Assembly (NCBI GenBank): GCA_027669525.1
Contig: JAQEDJ010000014.1
Location: 1-44,265 of the forward strand
Direction of reading: 5' to 3'
From: Coriobacteriaceae bacterium AM48-5
GTDB lineage: Bacteria > Actinomycetota > Coriobacteriia > Coriobacteriales > Coriobacteriaceae
Length of the DNA stretch: 44,265 nucleotides
In this document: positions 37,187 through 44,265 of the stretch, one piece after another
Position numbering within the stretch: the stretch's first letter is position 1
Layout of the letters: each line of letters opens with the position of its first letter
Program-made: the position numbers and the translations under genes
Notes under the pieces: generated by a model
The model's database searches: none
What the model was told of the DNA's origin: nothing
The model's input: only the letters and a program-made list of their open reading frames with translations

Positions 37187-37425
37187 ATGCCAGAGGGTTC
37201 TGTCCGCAACTTTGACGAGATCTCGGACCGTCTGGACCAGATCATCGCTACCGTTCGCTCCAAGGATACGTCCTTGGAGCGTTCACTCGATCTGTTTGAC
37301 GAAGCGATTGAGCTGGGCTCCCGCGCGTCGATATGGTCGACAAGTTTGAGCTGACGCCGCGTGAGGCCGATAAGCTCGAGCAGGAATACGATGAGGATGC
37401 GGCAAACGAATCCCAGGATAGCTAG
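37187..37425 (+). CDS. xseB: Exodeoxyribonuclease VII small subunit (frameshifted)
   Basis: Small subunit of exonuclease VII, which degrades single-stranded DNA. Restored length 79 residues: NFDEISDRLDQIIATVRSKD then TSLERSLDLFDEAIELGSRAVDMVDKFE, the usual helical XseB pattern. The frame breaks at about 37327; CGCGCGTCGAT should be CGCGCGGTCGAT. The large subunit xseA is not in the window, although nusB-xseA-xseB is the common order; here xseB directly follows nusB. Confidence 0.85.
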
Positions 37426-37451
37426 GCCGCATCTCCGGATACGAATGGTTG

Positions 37452-38262
37452 ATGGCATTCATGAAACGCGTGCGTCTTGATGACGAACTGATTTCGCAGG
37501 GCATCTGCGCCGATCGCGCGGATGCCTTCGCACTCTTATGGCCGGATTGGTCTCGAGTGGCGGCGAGCGCTTGACTTCGCCGGGCCTTAAGGTGATTCCG
37601 GGTCTGCCACTGCACGTGAAGGGGCGCATTCCCTATGTTGGCCGCGGCGGTCTTAAGCTCGAAGGCGCGCTTGATGCGTTTGGCATCAATCCGACGGGCC
37701 TTAGCTGTCTGGATGTGGGCTGCTCTACCGGCGGCTTTACCGATTGCCTGCTCAAGCGCGGAGCTGCGACCGTTGTCTCGGTGGACGTGGGTCGCGCCCA
37801 GTTCGATTGGTCGTTGCGTCAGGATGATCGCGTGACGCTGCATGAGCGCACAAACGTGACGCAGCTGCCTGAGCTTGGCTATGCCGGTGCCATCGACCTG
37901 GCTGTATGTGATGTCTCGTTTACCGGCATCGCGAATATCATCGACGCCGTGCTGGCGTGCCTGAAGCTTCGGGTTCGTTCTGCACGCTCGTAAAGCCCCA
38001 GTTTGAGGCGCCGGCTGCGCTGGTGGGCGAGCGCGGTATCGTGACCGACCCCGCCGTCCGCCGCGATACGCTCGTGGCGGCGATTGAGCTTTTTGCCGCC
38101 AAGGGCCTGTTCCCGCTTGACGTGTGCGTGTCGCCCATCCATGGCGCTAAGGGCAACGTTGAGTTTTTCCTGTACGGCACAAGGTTTGCCCCTGGTGAAC
38201 GCACCGACGATGAGCTGCAACCCCAGGTATCGGCTTTGAGCGAGAAAGCTGCAACGCTATGA
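37452..38262 (+). CDS. tlyA: TlyA family rRNA 2'-O-methyltransferase / hemolysin-like (two frameshifts)
   Basis: S4 plus FtsJ-like methyltransferase; in mycobacteria TlyA methylates 16S C1409 and 23S C1920, changing capreomycin sensitivity. The S4 part KRVRLDDELISQGICADRAD leads to the frame break at about 37531 (TTCGCAC for TTCCGCAC) giving DAFRTLMAGLVSSGGERL. The SAM motif is LDVGCSTGGFTDCLLKRGA; the catalytic Asp region is DLAVCDVSF. The second break, about 37966 (GAAGCTT for GAAGGCTT), restores ACLKASGSFCTLVKPQFE. Restored length about 270. Start uncertain (ATG 37452 or 37461). The stop overlaps the nadK start as ATGA. Confidence 0.88.
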
Positions 38263-39118
38263 GGTCTTTCTGGTTCCCAATTACTACAAGCAAGAGGCGG
38301 TCGAGAGCGGCCTGATGCTCGAGCTTTGGCTTTCGCGCCAGGGCTACGAGGTCGCATGGGCTGCCGACCAGCGATCGAAGATTCAAAGCACGCCTGATAT
38401 TGATGGCTCAGATCTGGTCATTACGCTCGGCGGCGACGGTACGTTGCTGCGCGCTGCCCGCATCCTCAACCATCGCGAGATTCCTATCCTTGGTCTTTCC
38501 TATGGTCACCTGGGCTTTTTAACTGCTGCGAGCCCCGAGGAGCGCGACATTCTGCAGGTCGTGAGCGATGCTCTGTCCGGTGAGCTGCACGTGAGCCGCC
38601 GCGCCACCATCGCCGCGGATATCGTGTCCGTGCGCGACGATGGCACGAAGGATGTCGTGCGCACGTTTGCCCTCAACGATATGGCACTTACGCGCGGCCC
38701 CCTGTCCGATATGGTTGAGTTTGACATCACGGTGTCGGGCCACCATATCGATCGACTGCGCGGTGACGGTGTCGTCGTTTCGACGGCGACCGGCTCCACT
38801 GGCTATGCACTATCCGCAGGCGGCCCCATCGTGAGCCCCGACTATACGGGCATGGTCTGCGTACCCATTGCGCCGCACACCATTCAGGCCCGTGCCTTCT
38901 TGACTTCGCCGAGTGATGTCGTCGAGATCTTTATGTCTGATGATCGTCCGAGCGTTCCGGCGATCGCTATCGATGGACAGTTTATTACCTGTGATGGCAC
39001 CGTTGAGAGCGTGGCGGTGCGCCGCGGGCCCGGAGATGTGTTGCTGCTGGATTACGGCCCCGAGAGTTTTTACAACTCGGTGAGCCGCGTATTCTACGGA
39101 GTCCGTCATGATCGATGA
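38259..39118 (+). CDS. nadK: NAD kinase (frameshifted at start)
   Basis: Phosphorylates NAD to NADP. The motif LGGDGTLLRAAR (GGDGT) and VVVSTATGSTGYALSAGGPIV are diagnostic. The open frame from 38315 lacks the true start: MRVFLVPNYYKQEAVESGL is reached by adding one G near 38263 (ATGAGGTCTTT to ATGAGGGTCTTT), which makes ATG 38259 the start, overlapping the tlyA stop. Restored length 286. The end overlaps recN by 11 bases. Confidence 0.92.
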
Positions 39119-40735
39119 GCTGCAGGTTTCTAACATTGCACTCATTCGTGAGGCGACGCTGGTGCCGAGTGCTGGTCTGACTGTCCTGACCGGCGAGACC
39201 GGCGCCGGCAAGACCGCGCTGCTCTCGGCCCTCAAGCTCATATTGGGCGAGCGTGCAGATTCGTCGACGGTGCGCGAGGGAGAGGAGCTTGCCAGCGTCG
39301 AGGCGCGCTTGTTCGATGGCCCGCACGACTCGGAGGGTTTCACCGTGCAGCGCAGCCTTTCTGCCGAAGGCCGCAGTCGCGTAAAAATTGACGGCTGCAT
39401 CGCCAGCGTGCGTGAGCTTTCGGAGCGCGTCGGCGTCATGATGGATCTTTGCGGTCAGCACGAGCACCAGCGCTTGCTCGATCCGGCGCATCATGTTGCC
39501 ATGGTCGATGCCTGGGCTGGACGCGCAGCGCATGAGGCGCTTGAGAAGTATCGCGCCTGCTTTAAGGCTTCGCGTGACGCCGCCAAGGAGCTTCGCCGTG
39601 TGGAGGAAGCCTCGCGTGCGCAGGGGAGCCGTGTCGAGGAGGCTCGCTTTGCCCTCGAGCGCATCGGCGCGGTCGACCCCAAGCCGGGCGAGTATGAGGA
39701 ACTCGAGGAACTGCTGCCGCGCTCCGAACATGCCGAGGTTCTGGTTGCCACAGCTAACGATGCCCATGCATCGCTTGTCGCCGAAGGGGGAGCGCTCGAT
39801 GCCGTGAACAGCGCCGTGGCAGAGCTTTCCCGTATGGCTACCGTCGATCGCAAACTGGGCGACATTGCTGATGCGCTTTCGGATGCCTGTATCTCCCTTG
39901 AGGATAGCGCGAACGAGCTTCGTGCCTATCGCGATGGCGTCGCCTTCGACCCGCGCGAGCTCGCTCGCATGCGTGAGCGGTATTCCGACCTCAAGGGCCT
40001 GTTGCGTCAGTGGGGTCCCACCATGGACGATGTTTTTGCCATGCGCGATCGCTCGCAAGAGCTGCTGTCCTTGGTCGATGATGGCGATGAACAGATCAAA
40101 AAGGCGCGTGAATCACTTGGTGCTGCCGAGCGCGAGTTGTTTGCCGCTGCCAAGGCGCTTAAGCGCGCTCGCAATACGGCTGCCCCGCGCTTCTGCCACG
40201 AGGTTGGTCGTCAGATGGCACGCTTGGAGATGGGCGGCGCCGAGCTCGTTTGGGAGTCGCGTGATCTTCCGCGCGCCGAGTGGACGCCGGCGGGTCCTTC
40301 GAGCTACGAGCTTTTGTATCGCAGCGGTGCCGGCTTGACGCCGCGACCCTGCGCCGCATTGCGTCGGGCGGCGAGCTCAGCCGCGTTATGCTGGCGAGCA
40401 AAGTGGTCTTGGGTAATGCTGACGGCGTCGACACACTGGTATTTGACGAGGTCGATGCCGGTGTCGGCGGCTCCACGGCTCGTGCTCTTGCTGGTGTGCT
40501 GGCCGATCTTGCTGCTACGCATCAAGTGATTGTCGTAACCCACTTGGCGCAAGTCGCCGTCATGGCCGACAAGCATTATGTTGTCAGCAAGGAGCCGGGC
40601 GATGTTCCCCAGACGCATTTGGACGAGGTAACCGGCGAAGCGCGTACCGCCGAGATCGCCCGCATGCTCAGCGGCGATCAGTCCGAGGCAAGCTTGGCCC
40701 ACGCAAAGCAGATGCTCGAAGAAGTTCGAGGCTAG
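39108..40735 (+). CDS. recN: DNA repair protein RecN (frameshifted)
   Basis: SMC-like ATPase for double-strand-break repair. MIDELQVSNIALIREATL opens it, Walker A is GETGAGKTALLSALKLILGERAD, and DLCGQHEHQRLLDP is a RecN signature. A central coiled coil follows, and the C-terminal head has IASGGELSRVMLASKVVL and Walker B VDTLVFDEVDAGVGGSTA. The frame breaks at about 40338: GGCTTGACGCC should be GGCTTGGACGCC, restoring GAGLDAATLRRIASGGEL. Restored length 542. It is the last gene of the alaS-led run. Confidence 0.94.
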
Positions 40736-40751
40736 GTCGTATCAGCGGTGT

Positions 40752-40788
40752 TGGTGGGACAAAATAGACTGAAATTTTTGTCCCACTA
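40752..40788. terminator. Convergent hairpin after recN
   Basis: GTGGGACAAAA (40754-40764) and its complement TTTTGTCCCAC (40776-40786) with an 11-base loop, between convergent recN and the RpiR-type gene. It probably ends both transcripts. Confidence 0.75.
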
Positions 40789-40794
40789 CGCGTT

Positions 40795-41652
40795 TTACTC
40801 AACGACCTTGTCCGGCTGGATGAGCTCCTCGTAGTAGCTGATATGTTCGCGAGCGTCTTCAATCTCGGGCAGCAGGAAGTTGTAGATAACTTCGATGATC
40901 ATCGTGGCGCTGATCTTGGAGAACGCAAAGTCACCCGTCGTCAGCAGCGCCTCGTGGTTGACGGTATTAAAAGTGTAGTCTGCCAGGCGCGCGAGTGGAG
41001 ACTTGCTGTCGCTGCTGATGACGACTACGGTGGCACCGCAGTCGCGAGCCGCTTTTGCCATGCGATTCAGTCGGCGCGACTTGCCGGAGTTTGAGATGAG
41101 CACGATGACGTCACCCGGGCGCAACGTGAGCGCAAAGCCGATTGATGTCTCGCTAATGGTGCTCGCCATGCAGCGCAGGCCCAGCTGCGAAAACTTAAAC
41201 GTCGCATCGAGCGCGACCGCGTTCGTATTGCCCACAGCCGCAAACTCAATAACTCCTGCATACTTAAGGACATGCACAACAGCCGCCAACGTATCGTGGT
41301 CGATCCCGTCGATGGTCGCATTAAGCTCGCTCACCTTGGCAGCCAGGATGTTCTTAAGGCTCTGCTCCATATTGTCGAGCGAGACTTCGTCAGTCAGGCC
41401 CTCGTTGCGCTGGCTTTCCAAATCCCTCGCCAGCGAAAACTGAAAGCTGCGGAAGCTGCCAAAGCCTAGCTTGCGGCAGAAGCGCGAAACGGTCGCCTCG
41501 GACGTGGCGGCGGCGCGCGAGAGCTGAGCCGCCGTGAGGCGTGGCGCCTCGGACTGGTGCTCCAATATATAGTCGACAATGCGCTGCTCGGACTCGCTGT
41601 ATCCCTGATGGGTACTAATGAGGGAAAGTGCGCTCTTGCTACTATCGGTCAT
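40795..41652 (-). CDS. MurR/RpiR family transcriptional regulator
   Basis: 285 residues from ATG 41652, which has AGGAG eight bases upstream; a start at 41700 is in frame but has no such site. N-terminal HTH_6 domain with LTAAQLSRAAATSEATVSRFCRKLGFGSFRSFQ, then a SIS sugar-binding domain (FAAVGNTNAVALDATFKF; PGDVIVLISNSGKSRRL; VVVISSDSKSPLARLADYTFNT). RpiR proteins sense phosphosugars. It is divergent from a fructose-type PTS gene, so it probably regulates that gene, with effectors such as fructose-1-P or a related ester (inference). Confidence 0.9.
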   Translation of the reverse strand: MTDSSKSALSLISTHQGYSESEQRIVDYILEHQSEAPRLTAAQLSRAAATSEATVSRFCRKLGFGSFRSFQFSLARDLESQRNEGLTDEVSLDNMEQSLKNILAAKVSELNATIDGIDHDTLAAVVHVLKYAGVIEFAAVGNTNAVALDATFKFSQLGLRCMASTISETSIGFALTLRPGDVIVLISNSGKSRRLNRMAKAARDCGATVVVISSDSKSPLARLADYTFNTVNHEALLTTGDFAFSKISATMIIEVIYNFLLPEIEDAREHISYYEELIQPDKVVE

Positions 41653-41754
41653 GGATGGCTCCTGGTTGGCATGAAAAACGGACTCGCTTTGTAATGTCAT
41701 AGTATAGGGGGATTTTCAATTACAAGATACACCTTGCCGTTTCAACTGTTGATG

Positions 41755-41797
41755 GTAAACTTTCACCTACCGTTTACGGTTATGAAAGAACCTTTCA
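41755..41797. promoter_or_regulatory. Operator candidates between rpiR-type gene and PTS gene
   Basis: TGAAAG-AAC-CTTTCA at 41783-41797 is an inverted repeat, and GTAAAC (41755-41760) mirrors GTTTAC (41772-41777). Further CTTTCA words occur in the same gap. They are good candidate sites for the RpiR-type regulator, by position only. Confidence 0.5.
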
Positions 41798-41924
41798 CCG
41801 GAGAATTGCGCCTTGTCTCTTCTCACGCGGACGGTAGGTTGGTATCTTTCAGTTGTGGAAAAGCGCGCAAGGACGCGCGTGTAGGGGAGCGCCTGCGGGC
41901 GCAAAACTTAAAAAGGAGGGACAC

Positions 41925-43928
41925 ATGGCTAAGTTTGACATCATCGCCGCCACCGGTTGCCCGACCGGCATTGCGCACACCTTCATGGCGAAGGAGGCGC
42001 TGGAGAAGGCAGCTGCCGAGCGAGGTCTGACCATTAAGGTCGAGACCCATGGCCAGGTCGGTGTCGAGAACGAGCTCACCAAGAGCGAGATCGCCGGTGC
42101 CAAGGCCGTCGTCGTCGCAGCCGATAAGGATGTCCAGGCGGAGCGTTTCGCCGGCAAGCGCATGGTTTCCGTTGGTGTTTCCAAGGCCCTGTCCGTCGAG
42201 GCAGCCGGGAAGCTTATCGACCGCGCGCTCGCCGCCAAGGGTGACGACTCGGTTGCGGCTGCTGCCGATGTCGAGGATGAGGTCGAGGAGAAGGAGTCCA
42301 TCGGCCACATCATCTACAAGCACCTCATGAACGGCGTCAGCCACATGCTGGTCTTCGTCGTCGCCGGTGGTGTCCTGACCGCCGTTTCGTTCCTGTGGGG
42401 CATCACGTCCTTCGATTCGACGGCGTCTGACTACAACAGCTTTGCCGCTATGCTCAAGATCATCGGCGGCATCGCCATGAACCTCATGGTTCCCGTGCTT
42501 TCCGCCTACATCGCCGAGTCCATCGGCAAGCGCCCGGCACTCGTCCCCGGCTTTGTTGCCGGTATGATCGCCATCCAGGGTCTGCCCGTTAACGCCGAGA
42601 CCGGTATGATCGACGCCGGCGGCGCCGGCGTGGGCTTCGGTTTCCTGGGCGGCATCGTCGGCGGCTTCCTCGCTGGCTATGTCATCCTGCTGCTCGAGAA
42701 GGTCTTCTCCAAGCTGCCCAAGAACCTGGACGGCCTCAAGGCTATCTTCCTGTACCCGCTGTTCTCGACTGCCATCGTCGGCCTGGTCATGCTCGGCATC
42801 TCCGGCCCCATGGCTGCCATCAACACCGCCATGATGGACTTCCTCAAGGGCCTGTCCGCCTCTGGCGCCATTGTCCTGGGTCTTGCCATCGGCTGCATGT
42901 GCGCCGTTGACATGGGCGGCCCGGTCAACAAGGCTGCTTACGTCACCGGTACCGCTATGCTCACCGAGGCCCTGGCCGCCGGCGTCGGCACCGACACCTA
43001 CAACTTCGGCACCAACTTCATGGCTGCCGTCTCCGCCGCCTGCATCGTTCCGCCGCTGATCACCACCTTCGCTGTCGTTGTCGGCAAGAAGTACTTCAGC
43101 CAGGAGGATCACGACGCCGGTATCGTCAACCTCATTCTTGGTTGCACCCACATCACCGAGGGCGCCATTCCGTTCATGACCAAGAACATCTGGCCGGTCA
43201 TGCCCATCATGATGCTCGGTTCCTCCATCGCCTCGATCCTGACCATTATGTTCAACGTCCACGATCCGGCGCCCCACGGTGGCTTCCTGGTCCTGCCCGT
43301 TGTCGAGAACGGTCCGCTGTGGGTCCTCGCGATCCTCATCGGCGCTGTGGTCGGTGGCATCCTGTTCGTGGCCTTCAAGAAGTACGACTTCGAGAAGAAT
43401 CAGAAGGCCGCTCCTGTAGCCAAGCCGGTTGAGGCTTCCAAGGCTGCTGCCGTTGAGGCCCCTAAGGCCGAGGCTGCCGACTTCGTGAAGGTCGAGAATG
43501 TCTTTGTCGCCGAGGACTTCGCTTCTCGTGACGAGGCTCTGAGCTTCGTTTCCAACCAGGCCGTCAAGGCCGGTATCGCCAGCGACGCCGACGCCGTCAT
43601 GAACGCCTTCCTGGCCCGCGAGGCCGAGGGCACCACGGGCATGATGGAGGGCTTCGCCATCCCGCATGCCAAGTCCGACGCCATTACCGAGGCTGCCGTC
43701 ATCGTCGTCAAGGACGAGTCCGGCGTGACCGGTTGGGACACCATGGACGGCGCTCCCGTCAACGTGGCTATCGCCCTGCTCATCCCCGGTGCCCAGGCCG
43801 GCACTACGCACCTCAAAATCCTGTCCAAGGTCGCCGAGGCGCTCATGGACGAGGACTTCCGTGCCACCGTCAAGGGTTCCACCGACGCCGCCGAGATCGC
43901 CAAGACGATCAACGCCCGCCTGGTCTAA
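41925..43928 (+). CDS. PTS fructose-type transporter, IIB-IIC-IIA fusion
   Basis: 667 residues. IIB domain first: IIAATGCPTGIAHTFMAKEAL with the phosphocysteine Cys12. The IIC membrane domain (about 125-475) has the family segments VSHMLVFVVAGGVLTAVSF, GFVAGMIAIQGLPVN, MGGPVNKAAYVTGTAM and ITEGAIPFMTKNIWPVMP. An Ala/Glu/Lys linker of about 40 residues precedes IIA, where GFAIPHAKSD carries phosphohistidine His581. The transporter imports and phosphorylates fructose or a similar sugar. No fruK is adjacent. AAAGGAGGG precedes ATG 41925. Terminator at 43965. Confidence 0.95.
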   Translation: MAKFDIIAATGCPTGIAHTFMAKEALEKAAAERGLTIKVETHGQVGVENELTKSEIAGAKAVVVAADKDVQAERFAGKRMVSVGVSKALSVEAAGKLIDRALAAKGDDSVAAAADVEDEVEEKESIGHIIYKHLMNGVSHMLVFVVAGGVLTAVSFLWGITSFDSTASDYNSFAAMLKIIGGIAMNLMVPVLSAYIAESIGKRPALVPGFVAGMIAIQGLPVNAETGMIDAGGAGVGFGFLGGIVGGFLAGYVILLLEKVFSKLPKNLDGLKAIFLYPLFSTAIVGLVMLGISGPMAAINTAMMDFLKGLSASGAIVLGLAIGCMCAVDMGGPVNKAAYVTGTAMLTEALAAGVGTDTYNFGTNFMAAVSAACIVPPLITTFAVVVGKKYFSQEDHDAGIVNLILGCTHITEGAIPFMTKNIWPVMPIMMLGSSIASILTIMFNVHDPAPHGGFLVLPVVENGPLWVLAILIGAVVGGILFVAFKKYDFEKNQKAAPVAKPVEASKAAAVEAPKAEAADFVKVENVFVAEDFASRDEALSFVSNQAVKAGIASDADAVMNAFLAREAEGTTGMMEGFAIPHAKSDAITEAAVIVVKDESGVTGWDTMDGAPVNVAIALLIPGAQAGTTHLKILSKVAEALMDEDFRATVKGSTDAAEIAKTINARLV

Positions 43929-43964
43929 TTCCGCAGTACGCGAATAACATCGCCCCCTGTAACA

Positions 43965-43999
43965 AAGGCGAGGACTCCCTACGGGTCCTCGCCTTTTTT
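43965..43999 (+). terminator. Rho-independent terminator after the PTS gene
   Basis: AAGGCGAGGAC (43965-43975), 9-base loop, complement GTCCTCGCCTT (43985-43995), then T run to 43999. Confidence 0.9.
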
Positions 44000-44009
44000 C
44001 ATACCACCC

Positions 44010-44063
44010 GGCACTCAGGGACGTTCCTTTCCTGCCGGCACCCCGGGACACTCCTTAGTCCCC
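44010..44063. repeat. Possible dispersed-repeat relative (GGGGACTAAGG / GGGACG)
   Basis: Read on the minus strand it starts GGGGACTAAGGAGTGTCCC and ends GGAACGTCCCTGAGTGCC, with several GGGAC / GTCCC inverted words. Its structure recalls the elements at 8619 and 20973 but no arm is shared, so relationship is only suggestive. No gene is supported from 43929 to the window end. Confidence 0.35.
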
Positions 44064-44218
44064 GACAGGGCATAAATAGCCCTCATCGACTGAATCACCC
44101 ACGCGAACAATAATTCAGCCAGAATTCCTTTTGCACGATATTTCTTGGACGGAAGCATGTTCCCGCAGCTCGCCTGCCGGGCGGGGCGGTTAAGTTTGTC
44201 GCGAGTTCCGCACGCAAA

Positions 44219-44241
44219 GGAAAGCACTTAATGTGCTTTCC
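44219..44241. terminator. Hairpin near the window end
   Basis: GGAAAGCAC (44219-44227), loop TTAAT and exact complement GTGCTTTCC (44233-44241). No strong T run is visible on either side, so its role is open. Confidence 0.5.
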
Positions 44242-44265
44242 GTCTTGCGCAGGACTGTAGAGCAG

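Noticed and set aside
44015..44227. Minus-strand open frame of 70 codons near the end
   Set aside because: It crosses a repeat block and a hairpin and shows no family motif or ribosome site.

Overview
The window is a chromosome segment of a high-GC bacterium. The housekeeping gene order (smc-ftsY-ffh; alaS-ruvX-mltG-yqeG-aroK-aroB-pepQ-efp-asp23-nusB-xseB-tlyA-nadK-recN), an actinobacterial-style SigB/RsbW-like pair, a T-box-controlled ileS and family-level protein resemblance suggest a gut actinobacterium of the Coriobacteriia, most like Collinsella. This assignment is inference from recall, not a database result. No rRNA, tRNA or CRISPR array was recognised.

Layout: 1-3.7 kb holds smc (3' part), ftsY and ffh, the chromosome organisation and SRP targeting block. 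3.8-4.7 kb holds a minus-strand DUF134 regulator coupled to a NifX-like, His/Cys-tailed protein, with striking CATATG-centred palindromes in the intergenic region shared with thyA. 4.7-8.6 kb holds thyA-folA, a SpoU/TrmH rRNA methyltransferase and a MATE exporter. 8.7-11.7 kb holds cobO (minus), ftsH and a DUF523 gene. 11.7-13.4 kb is an accessory scar: a recombinase tail remnant, an IS3 transposase remnant, an AT-rich S51 peptidase gene that looks foreign, and a further remnant. 13.4-19.6 kb holds an iron-type alcohol/glycerol dehydrogenase (minus), a full T-box leader, ileS, lspA and rluD. 19.7-24.2 kb holds a membrane glycosyltransferase, a prepilin-type peptidase, a dNTPase (dgt) and rarA. 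24.2-27.4 kb is a tight DUF948 / anti-sigma / SigB-type sigma / AI-2E-type permease operon. 27.5-40.7 kb is the long alaS-to-recN run, in which many genes overlap or nearly touch. 40.8-44 kb is a divergent RpiR regulator and a fructose-type PTS IIBCA, followed by a repeat-rich tail.

A dominant feature of the text itself is that 17 conserved genes are each broken by one to three single-base losses (22 in all, plus one in the IS remnant). Each loss can be repaired by adding one base, usually back into a G or C run. Because the genes include smc, ffh, ftsH, alaS and nusB, which are normally essential, sequencing or assembly error is by far the likeliest cause. The coordinates below give the whole intended gene and state where the frame breaks.

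The most interesting biology is: an AroB-family protein at the syntenic aroB position that appears to have lost all three zinc ligands; the DUF134-NifX unit with its palindromic operators; a family of short dispersed hairpin elements at gene ends that share a GAAGGGGACRG core but have different stems; and the sigma-factor operon that ends in a permease and carries no anti-anti-sigma gene.
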